NCBI RefSeq assembly: GCF_002113125.1
Contig: NZ_NEJP01000002.1
Span: 372,001-436,000, forward strand
Source of the DNA: Pseudomonas sp. B20(2017)
GTDB taxonomy: Bacteria > Pseudomonadota > Gammaproteobacteria > Pseudomonadales > Pseudomonadaceae
DNA: 64,000 bases
Direction of reading: 5' to 3'
Shown in pieces: positions 19,889-32,724 of this stretch. The notes under the pieces are model-generated. The model ran no database searches and was not told the DNA's origin. It saw only the letters and a program-made list of their open reading frames with translations. How positions within the stretch are numbered: position 1 is the stretch's first letter; every line of letters starts with the position of its first letter. The position numbers and the translations under genes are program-made.

Positions 19889-20899
19889 TCAGGCAAGATT
19901 TTCGTCAGTGGTCGGCACGATCAGTATGCCCGCCCGCAGGCCGTTCTTGACCTTGGGGTTGGGGAAGATGATCCGCGCGCCCTGCTCTTCGATGATCCAG
20001 CGGGTATTGGCCAGGTCTTCGGCCAGCACATAGCCCATGTCCAGTTCCGAAAAGTTTTCGATGTCCGCCGGCAGATTCAGGCGGAACGCATCGCTGTGCT
20101 TGATGATTTCCCGTGCCACGCTGAACAGTTGCAGACCGTCCAGGCCTTGCTCGGCCATCTCAGGTTCCGTGCCTTCGATGATCTGCTTCAGACGGGTCTC
20201 CAGCAGCGACACATTGACCCCGGCGTTCTGGCCGAACGGCCGCGCCTTGCCCAGTTCCAGCGTGAAGGACTCGGCCCCGAGCTTGTCGTAGGTGTAGGAA
20301 CTGAAGACGATCGACGGTTTGTTCTGCAACAGCACCGCTTCCATGCCGGCGGCGCGCAGACGGGCCAGCTCAAGACGGGAATGCTGGCGACCTTCCTTCC
20401 ACGGATACAGGGCGAACTGCTCGATCTTCGAACCGCGAATCGCGGTGTGCAGGTCGTAGTGCAGGCGCTGACGATCAGGAAGGCTGAAGAAACTCGCCGC
20501 CAGACGTTCCAGCTCGCAGGCGCGCAGGGCTTCGGAACCGCTGCTTTGTTCGTGACGGCCGTTGAACAGCCGATTGACGTCCTGCTCGATGAAACGCTCG
20601 CCCTTGCGAATCGCTTCCGGGTTACCGAACAGGAACAGAATACGTGCGCGCGGCTTCAGATCGCCGCGGGCGATGTCATGCAGCAACCGGTCGAGCAATT
20701 CGATCGGTGCCGTTTCATTGCCGTGGATGCCTGCCGACAGCAGCAGGTCCAGGCCATTGTCGCGTGCTTCGGGTGGCCGGACTTCCAGCGCACCCTCGCT
20801 CAACCAGCGCATGCGCACGCCTTCGACAGTCAGTTGAGTCTTCTCCGCCGGTTCGCGGCCGGCGAGGGTCAGTTCAAGCAGTTTGCCGAGGGCGAGCAT
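19889..20899 (-). CDS. astE: Succinylglutamate desuccinylase
   Basis: A 336-residue zinc hydrolase of the AspA/AstE family, last step of the arginine succinyltransferase (AST) pathway: succinylglutamate to glutamate plus succinate. Zinc ligands are visible in [11 protein letters not shown] (His and Glu near 65-68) and [12 protein letters not shown] (His near 155). The catalytic Glu region is in [10 protein letters not shown]. Last gene of the aru/ast run, 12 bp after a small unknown gene. P. aeruginosa name aruE. Confidence 0.95.
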   Translation of the reverse strand: MLALGKLLELTLAGREPAEKTQLTVEGVRMRWLSEGALEVRPPEARDNGLDLLLSAGIHGNETAPIELLDRLLHDIARGDLKPRARILFLFGNPEAIRKGERFIEQDVNRLFNGRHEQSSGSEALRACELERLAASFFSLPDRQRLHYDLHTAIRGSKIEQFALYPWKEGRQHSRLELARLRAAGMEAVLLQNKPSIVFSSYTYDKLGAESFTLELGKARPFGQNAGVNVSLLETRLKQIIEGTEPEMAEQGLDGLQLFSVAREIIKHSDAFRLNLPADIENFSELDMGYVLAEDLANTRWIIEEQGARIIFPNPKVKNGLRAGILIVPTTDENLA

Positions 20900-20911
20900 A
20901 GAGCGGTTTCC

Positions 20912-21202
20912 TTAGTGGTCGTGATTGCAATCCGGGCCGTGCACATGGCCGTCATCGTCGCCGAGATCAGCCGGTTCCATCTCCAGTTGCAGACTTACCA
21001 GATTAGTCGCCAATGGGCGCAACAGCAGGTTGGCGTACTCTTCGTCGCCCTCTTCGACGTCCACGCCGATCAACAGTTGGCCGCGGCCGTCCTGCTGGAT
21101 CCACAGCTCTTTGCCTTGCCACATGACCGCGACGCGGGTGCAGGAAGTTTGCAGTTGCGTGCCGTCAGTGTCTTCAAGGATCAGCTGCAGGGAATCGCTC
21201 AT
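20912..21202 (-). CDS. Small conserved AST-operon protein with His/Asp-rich tail
   Basis: A 96-residue acidic protein of unknown function between astB and astE. The N-terminal 75 residues are predicted to be beta-rich. The last 20 contain an Asp/His/Cys tail (HVHGPDCNHDH) that looks metal-binding. The tight spacing (12 bp to astE, 59 bp from astB) says it is cotranscribed with the AST genes. A metal-handling or chaperone-like helper for the zinc enzyme AstE is conceivable but is inference. Confidence 0.8.
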   Translation of the reverse strand: MSDSLQLILEDTDGTQLQTSCTRVAVMWQGKELWIQQDGRGQLLIGVDVEEGDEEYANLLLRPLATNLVSLQLEMEPADLGDDDGHVHGPDCNHDH

Positions 21203-21261
21203 GTTTTACGCTCTCTTGGGGAGATGGAACCGTGCACCGCGACGAAGCGGCGCACCGGTCA

Positions 21262-22608
21262 TCAATTGATCTGGAATGGATAAACCGCGCCCAGTTTAAG
21301 GATTTGCGTCAGTTCATCCAGTGCCGTCCGGCATTCAAGCAGCAATTGCGGATCCGCCAGATCACTTTCGGTCAGGCGGTCGCGATAGTGCTTTTCAACC
21401 CATGCGGTCAACGAACCGTACAACGGGGCGGTCATGATAACCCCTGGGTTGACGGCCGCCAGCTCGGTTTCGTTGAGCGCGACGCGCAGTCGCAGGCACG
21501 CCGGGCCACCGCCGTTCTGCATGCTTTGCTTGAGATCGAAGACTTTCACTTCGCGAATCAGGCCGCCGGAGCTGGTCAGGCCTTGCAGGTAATTCCACAC
21601 GCGCTCGTTGCCACGGCACTCTTCCGGCACGATCAGCAGCATCGAACCGTCTGGACGCGACAGCAACTGGCTGTTGAACAGGTAGGAACGTACCGCGTCG
21701 TCCACAGTGACCGCCGAACGCGGCACGCAGACCGACTGGAAGTTGCCGCCGACCTTGGCCAGTTTGGCTTGCAGTTCAGCCAGCATCTGATCGGTGTCGA
21801 GGAACGCGTCCTCGTGATAGAACAGCACCTCGCCGTTGCCCACCGCGATCACGTCGTTGTGGAACACGCCCTGATCGATCACCGCCGGGTTCTGCTGCGC
21901 GTAGACCACGCCGTCGTCACGCAGGCCGTGCAGACGGGCAACCGCTTGCGACGCTTCGAGGGTCTGGCGCGCCGGGTATTTCTGCGGTGCAGGGTAGCGG
22001 GTGTCGAACGCACTGCGACCGAACACGAAGAACTCGACACCGGCCTCGCCGTACTCACGGCAGAAACGCGTGTGGTTGGCTGCGCCTTCGTCGCCGAACT
22101 GCGCCACCGCCGGCAATGCGGCATGGTGAGCGAAGTGTTGCTGGTTGGCGAACATCGCGCCCAGCACGCGACTGGTGGTCGGGTGTTCGATGCTGCGGTG
22201 GTATTTGCAGTTCAGGTTGGCGGCGGTGAAGTGCACGCGACCGTCAGCGGTGTCGGCGCTCGGGCTGACCGTGGCGGCGTTGGCCACCCACATGCTCGAC
22301 GCCGAGCAGCTGGCGACCAGCAGCGGCATCGCTTCTTTTGCAGCGCGCTCGATCACCTGAGCGTCGGTGCCGCTGAAACCCAGACGGCGCAAGGCTGCCA
22401 CGTCCGGCCGTTCCTGCGGTGCGAGGACGCCCTGCTGAAAGCCCATTTCCATCAGCGCTTTCATTTTCGCCAGGCCTTGCAGCGCCGCTTCCTTCGGATT
22501 CGAAGACTGCTGGCTGTTGCTCTGGGACGCAACGTTGCCGTAGGACAGACCACCGTAGTTATGGGTCGGCCCCACTAGACCGTCAAAATTGACTTCATAG
22601 GATTTCAT
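21262..22608 (-). CDS. astB: N-succinylarginine dihydrolase
   Basis: A 448-residue AstB of the guanidino-group-modifying (pentein) superfamily. It converts N2-succinylarginine to succinylornithine, ammonia and CO2. It starts with the family signature [16 protein letters not shown] and has the catalytic Cys near the C-terminal end in a [11 protein letters not shown] segment, plus His in [10 protein letters not shown]. Length is typical. In the aru operon, downstream of astD with a 163-bp gap that holds a REP pair. P. aeruginosa name aruB. Confidence 0.96.
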   Translation of the reverse strand: MKSYEVNFDGLVGPTHNYGGLSYGNVASQSNSQQSSNPKEAALQGLAKMKALMEMGFQQGVLAPQERPDVAALRRLGFSGTDAQVIERAAKEAMPLLVASCSASSMWVANAATVSPSADTADGRVHFTAANLNCKYHRSIEHPTTSRVLGAMFANQQHFAHHAALPAVAQFGDEGAANHTRFCREYGEAGVEFFVFGRSAFDTRYPAPQKYPARQTLEASQAVARLHGLRDDGVVYAQQNPAVIDQGVFHNDVIAVGNGEVLFYHEDAFLDTDQMLAELQAKLAKVGGNFQSVCVPRSAVTVDDAVRSYLFNSQLLSRPDGSMLLIVPEECRGNERVWNYLQGLTSSGGLIREVKVFDLKQSMQNGGGPACLRLRVALNETELAAVNPGVIMTAPLYGSLTAWVEKHYRDRLTESDLADPQLLLECRTALDELTQILKLGAVYPFQIN

Positions 22609-22676
22609 CAGCGAGGCTCCACGAGAATCTGTTGTTATAGGCTTCAGTAACTATTCAGTACGACCGCGGCGCGGCC

Positions 22677-22767
22677 ATCGCCAGCAGGCTGGCCCCCACA
22701 GTGGATTGTGTCGTTCACAAAATTCGTGTCCGCAGCCCATCCTGTGGGAGCCAGCCTGCTGGCGATT
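22677..22767. repeat. REP pair between astD and astB
   Basis: CCATCGCCAGCAGGCTGGCCCCCACAG-type left arm and an inverted TGTGGGAGCCAGCCTGCTGGCGA right arm. This is a sequence variant (GCCAGCCTGCTGGC) of the commoner GAGCTTGCTC type. Its site inside the AST operon could affect mRNA stability. Confidence 0.85.
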
Positions 22768-22771
22768 AGCA

Positions 22772-25263
<2,492 letters not shown>

Positions 25264-25314
25264 GCTATCTCCTCAAACGGGCCGCCGTGGCCACCCGTGA
25301 AACTCGCTAAGGCG

Positions 25315-26334
25315 TTAAACCGCCACCAGGCGCACGCTGGCACCTTCACCGACGCCCAGGGCTTCGGCCGCTTCCAGATCCAGGGTCACCGGTTTGCCCG
25401 GCGCGTAATCCAGCTCGAGCAATACCGCGCGGTAATCCTGCAACTGGGCATTGGCCACCAGATACTGGCGACCTGCACCTTTGACCGGCTCGCCGAGCTT
25501 CACCGGCACCACGCGGCTCTGGGCAATCGAACGGATCCCCGAGACACGCGCATGCAGGGTCGGGCCACCGTCGAAGATGTCGATGTAGTGATCGGTCTCG
25601 AAGCCTTCGCGCATCAGGATGTCGAAGGTGATCTGCGCACGCGGGTGCACCTGGCCCATCGCTTCCTGAGCAGAGTCCGGCAGCAGCGGCACGTAGATCG
25701 GGTAATGCGGCATCAGCTCAGCCAGGAACGTGCGGCTTTTCAGGCCACACAGACGCTCGGCCTCGGCGTAGTTCAGGTCGAAGAAGTTGCGACCGATGGC
25801 GTCCCAGAATGGCGAGTCGCCGTTCTCGTCGCTGTAACCGACGATCTCGGTCACCACCGAATCGGCGAAACGCTCCGGATGGCTGGCAACGAACAGCAGA
25901 CGGCCACGGGAGTTGAGTTCGGCCCAAGGCGAACCCACCAGCTCGCGCTGCACGTAGAAACTGGTCAGCAAGCTGTTGCCGGTCAGGTCGTGGCATTGCG
26001 AGAGCACGTGTATCTTGTTGTGGATCTTCAGCTCGCGGGAAGCGTGCACGAAGGTCTCGTTGCGAAAGCTGTAGAACGGCTCGGAGTAACCGGCCGACGC
26101 AACGATCGCCGAGCAGCCCACCAGTTTGCCGGTGGCGGTGTCTTCGAGGACGAAGAAATAACTCTCCTCGCCGTTGAAGCTCACTTCGGCGGCAAACGAG
26201 GCTTCGCTCGCAGCGATCTTGTCGCTCAGGCGTTCAACGTCATCCGGCAAGGAAGTGACACCAATCGGGCTGTCCGCAGCCAGACGCTGTACCTCGCCCA
26301 GATCAGCCATTTGCGCGGGGCGCATCACCAGCAT
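25315..26334 (-). CDS. aruF: Arginine/ornithine N-succinyltransferase, alpha subunit
   Basis: A 339-residue paralogue of the neighbouring aruG (same motifs: VGCSAIVASAGYSEPFYSFR, PFWDAIGRNFFDLNYAEAE, FDGGPTLHARVS). The start at 26334 (MLVMRPAQM) removes a 16-residue extension that runs towards the REP pair. First committed step of the AST pathway. 51 bp separate it from aruG, and a hairpin plus REP pair separate it from aruC. Confidence 0.94.
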   Translation of the reverse strand: MLVMRPAQMADLGEVQRLAADSPIGVTSLPDDVERLSDKIAASEASFAAEVSFNGEESYFFVLEDTATGKLVGCSAIVASAGYSEPFYSFRNETFVHASRELKIHNKIHVLSQCHDLTGNSLLTSFYVQRELVGSPWAELNSRGRLLFVASHPERFADSVVTEIVGYSDENGDSPFWDAIGRNFFDLNYAEAERLCGLKSRTFLAELMPHYPIYVPLLPDSAQEAMGQVHPRAQITFDILMREGFETDHYIDIFDGGPTLHARVSGIRSIAQSRVVPVKLGEPVKGAGRQYLVANAQLQDYRAVLLELDYAPGKPVTLDLEAAEALGVGEGASVRLVAV

Positions 26335-26381
26335 GGTGTCACTCCTTTCTCTTATAAATTCACAGAAAAATACACCGGACA

Positions 26382-26473
26382 CTGTGGGAGCGAGCTTGCT
26401 CGCGAAAGCGGTGTATCAGTCAGCATAGATGGCGACTGAAACTCCCTTTTCGCGAGCAAGCTCGCTCCCACAA
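26382..26473. repeat. REP pair between aruC and aruF
   Basis: Inverted TGTGGGAGCGAGCTTGCTCGCG arms about 46 bp apart. Part of a structured 200-bp gap inside the aru transcript. Confidence 0.9.
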
Positions 26474-26500
26474 TGAAACTTGCCCGGCATCAAAATTGGG

Positions 26501-26529
26501 TTCGGCGCCTGACGAGGTCAGGCGCCGAA
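26501..26529 (-). terminator. Strong hairpin after aruC (attenuator-like)
   Basis: Perfect TTCGGCGCCTGAC/GTCAGGCGCCGAA stem with a 3-base loop, eight bases after the aruC stop. On the minus strand it is followed only by CCCAATTTTG, so termination is probably partial. It may set a high aruC to aruF ratio. Confidence 0.6.
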
Positions 26530-26536
26530 GGGTCTA

Positions 26537-27856
<1,320 letters not shown>

Positions 27857-27885
27857 TTATAGCGCAAACCCCGGATTTTCCCGGG

Positions 27886-27902
27886 TTTACGGCAATGCGA
27901 CA
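27886..27902 (-). promoter_or_regulatory. ArgR-type operator (distal)
   Basis: On the minus strand TGTCGCATTGCCGTAAA fits TGTCGC-N8-AA, with a further GCGAC element just upstream. ArgR activates aruC with arginine in P. aeruginosa, so this is the likely activator site. Confidence 0.5.
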
Positions 27903-28067
27903 TATAGCGTCGCAAAGGCGCAGTTTAAACTGTCGACGCCAGTTGCAGCACGCCTTGCGAGCATATCAACGGGAAAGGTTTTGCCTGCGATATCTATGTA
28001 CCGCACACCCTCGACAGACAACTGATAAGAGCACACGCAACCCACTACAAAAAAGCATTTCTCCAAC

Positions 28068-28113
28068 GCAAAAAAAAGCGCCATGGAAAACTGTTCCATG
28101 GCGCTTTTTGAAG
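28068..28113. terminator. argR bidirectional terminator
   Basis: AAAAAAAGCGCCATGGAA and TTCCATGGCGCTTTTT form a long stem with A- and T-runs on both sides, ten bases from the argR stop. Confidence 0.9.
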
Positions 28114-28122
28114 GCCTCCGTC

Positions 28123-29103
28123 TCAACCCCGCTCGGGCGGCACCGACGACAATTCGAATGGGCTACTACTGCGCCGCTGGTTGCGGTCTTCTCGCGGGGT
28201 GGCGCCGAAGAAGTTGCGATAGGCGCTGGAAAAGTGCGGCCCCGAGGAGAAACCGCAGGACAGGCCGATCTGGATGATCGACTTGCTGGTCTGCATCAAC
28301 ATCTGCCGGGCCTTGTTCAGGCGCAACTCCAGGTAGTACTGGCTCGGCACGCGGTTGAGGTATTGCTTGAAGATCCGCTCCAGCTGGCGACGGGACACGC
28401 ACACATGCTGGGCGATTTCGTCGGTGGTCAGCGGCTCTTCGATGTTGGCTTCCATCAGCAGCACGGCTTGCGTGAGTTTCGGATGGCTGGAGCCGAGACG
28501 GTTCTGCAATGGAATCCGCTGACGCTCGCCGCCTTCGCGGATGCGCTCGACCACCAGCTCTTCCGAGACCGCACCGGCCAGTTCCGCACCGTGATCGCGA
28601 GCCAGCACTGCCAGCAACAGATCGAGCACCGACATGCCGCCGCACGCCGTCAGACGATCACGATCCCAGTCGAACAGATGACTGGTGGCGATGACTTTCG
28701 GGAAGCGTTCGGCGAAATCGTCCTGCCAGCGCCAATGCACCGCCGCGCGGTAACCGTCGAGCAGACCGAGGTGCGCCAGCGGATACACACCGGCCGACAG
28801 ACCGCCGATCACACAACCGGCGCGTACCAGTTGCTTGAGCGCGCTGCTGAGAGCCGGCGCCAACGTGGTCGGTGGCTCGTCAGCGAGCAGGAACAGTTTC
28901 TGGAAGTTTTCGAGTTTGCCGGCCCAGGGTTCCCCGGGCAATTGCCACTCACCTTCGGCCGGTGCTTCGGCCTGCAGGAACGACAACTCATAGACCACGT
29001 CCGGATGCACACGCTGGGCAACACGCAAGGCCTCCTCTGCCAGCGCCAAAGTCAGAGCTTTAGTGCTGGGCCAAATCAGGAAACCAATTCGATGGGCAGT
29101 CAT
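28123..29103 (-). CDS. argR: Arginine-responsive AraC-family regulator ArgR
   Basis: A 326-residue protein. It has a GlxA/DJ-1-like N-domain (about 1-190, without an obvious catalytic Cys at the usual place) and a C-terminal AraC double helix-turn-helix (about 220-310, DEIAQHVCVSRRQLERIFKQ and IGLSCGFSSGPHFSSAYR). In Pseudomonas this ArgR, unrelated to the E. coli protein, senses arginine, activates the aot and aru operons and represses biosynthetic genes. The start MTAHRIGFL is at 29103. It is the last gene of the aot transcript, though a REP pair and 243 bp separate it from aotP. Confidence 0.95.
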   Translation of the reverse strand: MTAHRIGFLIWPSTKALTLALAEEALRVAQRVHPDVVYELSFLQAEAPAEGEWQLPGEPWAGKLENFQKLFLLADEPPTTLAPALSSALKQLVRAGCVIGGLSAGVYPLAHLGLLDGYRAAVHWRWQDDFAERFPKVIATSHLFDWDRDRLTACGGMSVLDLLLAVLARDHGAELAGAVSEELVVERIREGGERQRIPLQNRLGSSHPKLTQAVLLMEANIEEPLTTDEIAQHVCVSRRQLERIFKQYLNRVPSQYYLELRLNKARQMLMQTSKSIIQIGLSCGFSSGPHFSSAYRNFFGATPREDRNQRRSSSPFELSSVPPERG

Positions 29104-29194
29104 GGTGGGCGATCCGAAGCGAAGAACGGTGATGAAGGCAAGGGCCAATGCTAGCCCGAAAATGAACACAAATCTTGAAACTGGCGCAGACCCC

Positions 29195-29285
29195 TTGTGG
29201 GAGCGAGCTTGCTCGCGAAAGCGGTGTGTCAGCTGGCATCACTGCTTCTGAACCATCGCATTCGCGAGCAAGCTCGCTCCCACAG
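29195..29285. repeat. REP pair between aotP and argR
   Basis: Inverted TGTGGGAGCGAGCTTGCTCGCG arms about 45 bp apart in the aotP-argR gap. Confidence 0.9.
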
Positions 29286-29346
29286 AGGAGTCTGGTCCGC
29301 CGTCAGATCCCGAAGCATGACCTAATCTGGTGCATAACGGGAGCGA

Positions 29347-30111
29347 TTACTTGAGGCTGCCCGAGAGGAATTGTTGCAAACGTTCCGACTGCGGATTGAC
29401 CAGCACTTCACGCGGGTTGCCGCTTTCTTCGACGACGCCTTTGTGCAGGAACACCAGCTGGTTCGACACTTCACGGGCGAAGCCCATTTCGTGGGTTACC
29501 ACCACCATGGTCCGGCCTTCCTGAGCGAGGGCCTGCATGACTTTCAGCACGTCGCCGACCAGCTCCGGGTCGAGGGCCGAAGTCGGTTCGTCGAACAGCA
29601 TCACCTCAGGCTCCATCGCCAGCGCACGGGCGATTGCCACACGCTGCTGCTCGCCACCGGACATGTGCCCCGGGAACGCGTCCTTACGATGAGCCACGCC
29701 CACCTTGTTCAGGTAGTGCTCGGCTTTCTCGCGCGCTTCGGCCTTGGACACGCCCAGCACGTGAACCGGCGCTTCCATGATGTTTTCCAGCGCAGTCATG
29801 TGCGACCACAGGTTGAAGTGCTGAAACACCATCGACAGGCGCGAACGCATGCGTTGCAGTTGCTTCGGATCAGCGGCCTTCAGCGCGCCGTCCTTGTTCG
29901 CTACCAGCTTCAACTCTTCGTTGTTGAGCAGGATCTTGCCCGCGTGCGGCTGCTCGAGCAGGTTGATGCAGCGCAGGAAAGTACTTTTGCCGGAGCCACT
30001 GGAGCCGATGATGCTGATCACATCGCCGGCGGCCGCTTTCAGGGAAACGCCCTTGAGCACTTCGTGACTGCCATAGCGTTTATGCAGGTCTTGGACTTCA
30101 AGTTTGTACAT
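29347..30111 (-). CDS. aotP: Arginine/ornithine ABC transporter ATP-binding protein AotP
   Basis: A 254-residue HisP-type ATPase. Walker A is GSSGSGKST (about 38-46), the signature is MSGGEQQRVAIARAL (about 160-175), Walker B is VMLFDEPTSALDP and the switch His is in VVVTHEMGFA. It energises import with AotQ and AotM. It starts MYKLEVQDL at 30111. Fifth gene of the aotJQMOP order. Confidence 0.95.
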   Translation of the reverse strand: MYKLEVQDLHKRYGSHEVLKGVSLKAAAGDVISIIGSSGSGKSTFLRCINLLEQPHAGKILLNNEELKLVANKDGALKAADPKQLQRMRSRLSMVFQHFNLWSHMTALENIMEAPVHVLGVSKAEAREKAEHYLNKVGVAHRKDAFPGHMSGGEQQRVAIARALAMEPEVMLFDEPTSALDPELVGDVLKVMQALAQEGRTMVVVTHEMGFAREVSNQLVFLHKGVVEESGNPREVLVNPQSERLQQFLSGSLK

Positions 30112-30134
30112 GCGGTCGGTTCTCACAAAAACAG

Positions 30135-31247
30135 TCAGTCGTTGAGCAAAGGGCCGTCGCGCAGCGCATCGCGCCCCGCCACTTTGGCCAGCCAGAAACC
30201 GGGTTGGGCGTAACGCAGCCGCTCAATGGCAAACAGCACCCCGGACGTACCAGCACACACCGTGCTGACCCGATCCGACAGCGGATCGATCACTTCGAAA
30301 ATCTTGTCACCGGCTTCAACCCACTCGCCGGGCTTGCGCAGAAAACTCACCACGCCGGGATGCGGCGGCAGGAGCAGTTCCGTGCCTTCGAACGGCATGC
30401 CTTCGCACGGTTCGTGCACGGCGTTCGGCCACTCGCCACGGATCAGGCCCTGCTCGGCGAGGAACGCCAGAATGCCTTCGGCCCAGGCTTCAGCCTGCGC
30501 AGGCGTGGTGTCAGCCTGACCACCCAGTTCGACGGTGGTCGCCAGGCACGCCAGTGGAATCTGCGCGTCCGGGAACAGACGCGACAGACGCAGCCACGGC
30601 AGCGAACAGGCTTCATCGAACGAGCTGCCACCGGAATCTTCCGCCAGCAAGCCGACCTTCACATCCAGGTGCGCGGCGAGCGAACGCCACTGCGGCCAGT
30701 GCTGCGGTAACGCATACATGTGCAACGCGGCTTCGCAGTCGCAATGCAGGTCCAGCACCACATCGGCGGTGGCGGCATGTTGCAGCAGGATGCGCTGCAT
30801 GCCTTGTAACTGGCTGCTGGGCTCGGGCAATGCGGCCAGGTGATCGGCCATCGCCTGACGGATCAGACGGATATTGGCGTGCGGATCATCACCGAGTTGT
30901 CCTTCAAGCGTAGCGGCCACGGGAGCGCTGAGTTCGACGAAATCACGGTTGAAATTCTTGCCGCTGCCGGCCTCGAAACGGCCCTGATGATTGCCTTGCA
31001 GCAACTGGCCGAGACCCAGCGGGTTGGCCACCGGTACCAGTTCGATGACGCCGTTGAGCAGGCCCTTGGCTTCGAGTTCGCCTAGGCGTTTTTTCAGTTC
31101 CCAGGCGGTGCGCATGCCGGGCAATTCGTCAGCGTGGAGGCTGGCCTGGATGTAGGCCTTGCGCTCGCCGCTGCCGAAGCGAAATACCGAAATCCGGCGC
31201 TCGCTGCCCAGGTGGCTCCACGGCAGAACGTGGTCGATGCGTTCCAT
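30135..31247 (-). CDS. aotO: AstE/AspA-like deacylase AotO
   Basis: A 370-residue zinc hydrolase of the succinylglutamate desuccinylase/aspartoacylase family, with HADELPGMRTAW (zinc His and Glu near 38-41) and LDLHCDCEAALHMY (zinc His near 164). The C-terminal third forms a beta-barrel-like domain. It is inserted between the permease and ATPase genes of the aot operon, as in P. aeruginosa, where aotO was reported not to be needed for uptake. It likely deacylates an acyl-amino acid. One base separates it from aotM. Confidence 0.88.
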   Translation of the reverse strand: MERIDHVLPWSHLGSERRISVFRFGSGERKAYIQASLHADELPGMRTAWELKKRLGELEAKGLLNGVIELVPVANPLGLGQLLQGNHQGRFEAGSGKNFNRDFVELSAPVAATLEGQLGDDPHANIRLIRQAMADHLAALPEPSSQLQGMQRILLQHAATADVVLDLHCDCEAALHMYALPQHWPQWRSLAAHLDVKVGLLAEDSGGSSFDEACSLPWLRLSRLFPDAQIPLACLATTVELGGQADTTPAQAEAWAEGILAFLAEQGLIRGEWPNAVHEPCEGMPFEGTELLLPPHPGVVSFLRKPGEWVEAGDKIFEVIDPLSDRVSTVCAGTSGVLFAIERLRYAQPGFWLAKVAGRDALRDGPLLND

Positions 31248-31248
31248 A

Positions 31249-31947
31249 TCAGTGCTTCCTCGGGGCCAGGTAGCTCAGCCACCGACGCTCGGCCAGCTTG
31301 AACAGGCGCACCAGAATGAAGGTCAGGCACAGGTAGAACACGCCGGCGGTGATGTACGCCTCGAACGGCAGGTAGAACTGCGCGTTGACGGTACGGGCCG
31401 CGCCGGTGATGTCGATCAGGGTCACGATGGACGCCAGACTGGTGGTCTGCAGCATCATGATCACTTCGTTGCTGTACTGCGGCAGCGCCCGGCGCAGGGC
31501 CGACGGCAACAGAATGCGCTTGTACATCTTGACCCGCGACATGCCCATGGCCTTGGCCGCTTCGATCTCGCCGTTCGGCGTGGCCTTCAGGCTGCCGGCG
31601 ATGATTTCGGCGGTGTAGGCGCTGGTGTTGATCGCGAACGCCAGGCAAGCACAGAACGTTGCGCTGGACAGCCACGGCCAGAGGAAGCTTTCACGCACCG
31701 CTTCGAACTGGGCCAGACCGTAGTAGATCAGGAACAGCTGCACCAGCATCGGCGTGCCGCGAATCACGTAGGTATAGAGCCACGCCGCGCCGTTGACCAC
31801 AGCGTTCTTGGATACGCGCATCAGCCCCAGCGGCAGGGCCGCGAGCAGACCGAAGAACAGCGACAGCGCGAGCAACTTGAGGGTCGTGACCAGACCGCCG
31901 AAGTACAGCGGCAGGGCCTCCCAAATGACGTTGTAGTCGAAGATCAT
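31249..31947 (-). CDS. aotM: Arginine/ornithine ABC transporter permease AotM
   Basis: A 232-residue HisM-type inner-membrane permease with about five membrane helices. The EAA loop is EIEAAKAMGMSRVKMYKRILLPSALRRALP near residues 130-160. Its start overlaps the aotQ stop by four bases. It pairs with AotQ. Confidence 0.94.
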   Translation of the reverse strand: MIFDYNVIWEALPLYFGGLVTTLKLLALSLFFGLLAALPLGLMRVSKNAVVNGAAWLYTYVIRGTPMLVQLFLIYYGLAQFEAVRESFLWPWLSSATFCACLAFAINTSAYTAEIIAGSLKATPNGEIEAAKAMGMSRVKMYKRILLPSALRRALPQYSNEVIMMLQTTSLASIVTLIDITGAARTVNAQFYLPFEAYITAGVFYLCLTFILVRLFKLAERRWLSYLAPRKH

Positions 31948-32633
31948 AGATCAGCCGCCCTTACGCCTACCGAGTAGCGCTTCTCAAGGTGACGCAGCGC
32001 CAGCAACGAGACACTGGTGATCACCAGGTACATCGCCGCCACTGCGAGGAAGAAGGTGAAAGGCTCGCGGGTGGCATCGGCCGCCTGCTTGGCCTTGAAC
32101 ATCATGTCTTGCAGACCGACCACGGAAATCAGCGCGGTGGCCTTGGTCAACACCAGCCAGTTGTTGGTGAAGCCCGGAATCGCCAGACGAATCATCTGCG
32201 GCACCAGCACCCGGAAGAACACCTGGAAGCTGCTCATGCCGTACGCCATGCCGGCTTCGGCCTGACCTTTGGGGATCGCCATGAACGCGCCGCGGAAGGT
32301 TTCCGACAGGTACGCACCGAAGATGAAACCGAGGGTGCCGATACCGGCGGCCAGCGGGTTCAGGTCGATGTAGTCGTCATAGCCGAGCATCGGTGCGACG
32401 CGGTTGAGCAGGTCCTGACCGCCGTAGAAGATCAGCAGGATCAGCACCAGGTCGGGAATCCCGCGGATCACCGTGGAATACAGATCGCCCAGCCACGCCA
32501 GCCAGCGCACCGGCGACAGGCGCAACGCGACGCCGATCAGCCCGAGAACGATGGCCAGGGCCATGGACGACAAGGCGAGCTGAAGCGTCAGCCAAGCGCC
32601 ATCGAGGATGACAGCCCCGTAGCCTTTCAACAT
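31944..32633 (-). CDS. aotQ: Arginine/ornithine ABC transporter permease AotQ
   Basis: A 229-residue HisQ-type permease with five predicted helices and the EAA-loop segment GQAEAGMAYGMSSFQVFFRVLVPQ. It follows aotJ after a 91-bp gap containing a stem-loop, and is coupled to aotM by a 4-base overlap. Confidence 0.94.
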   Translation of the reverse strand: MLKGYGAVILDGAWLTLQLALSSMALAIVLGLIGVALRLSPVRWLAWLGDLYSTVIRGIPDLVLILLIFYGGQDLLNRVAPMLGYDDYIDLNPLAAGIGTLGFIFGAYLSETFRGAFMAIPKGQAEAGMAYGMSSFQVFFRVLVPQMIRLAIPGFTNNWLVLTKATALISVVGLQDMMFKAKQAADATREPFTFFLAVAAMYLVITSVSLLALRHLEKRYSVGVRAADL

Positions 32634-32662
32634 GATTCAGGTCCTCGAAAGTTGGGATGAAA

Positions 32663-32703
32663 AAATGGCGCAAACCGCAGAGATCCTGTTGCTTGCGCCA
32701 TTT
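32663..32703 (-). terminator. Intra-operon stem-loop between aotJ and aotQ
   Basis: AAATGGCGCAA and TTGCGCCATTT form an inverted repeat 21 bp after the aotJ stop, with AT-rich flanks. Such hairpins after binding-protein genes usually stabilise the upstream mRNA or cause partial termination, giving excess binding protein. Confidence 0.65.
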
Positions 32704-32724
32704 CGGACGGGTCGAGCGACGTCT

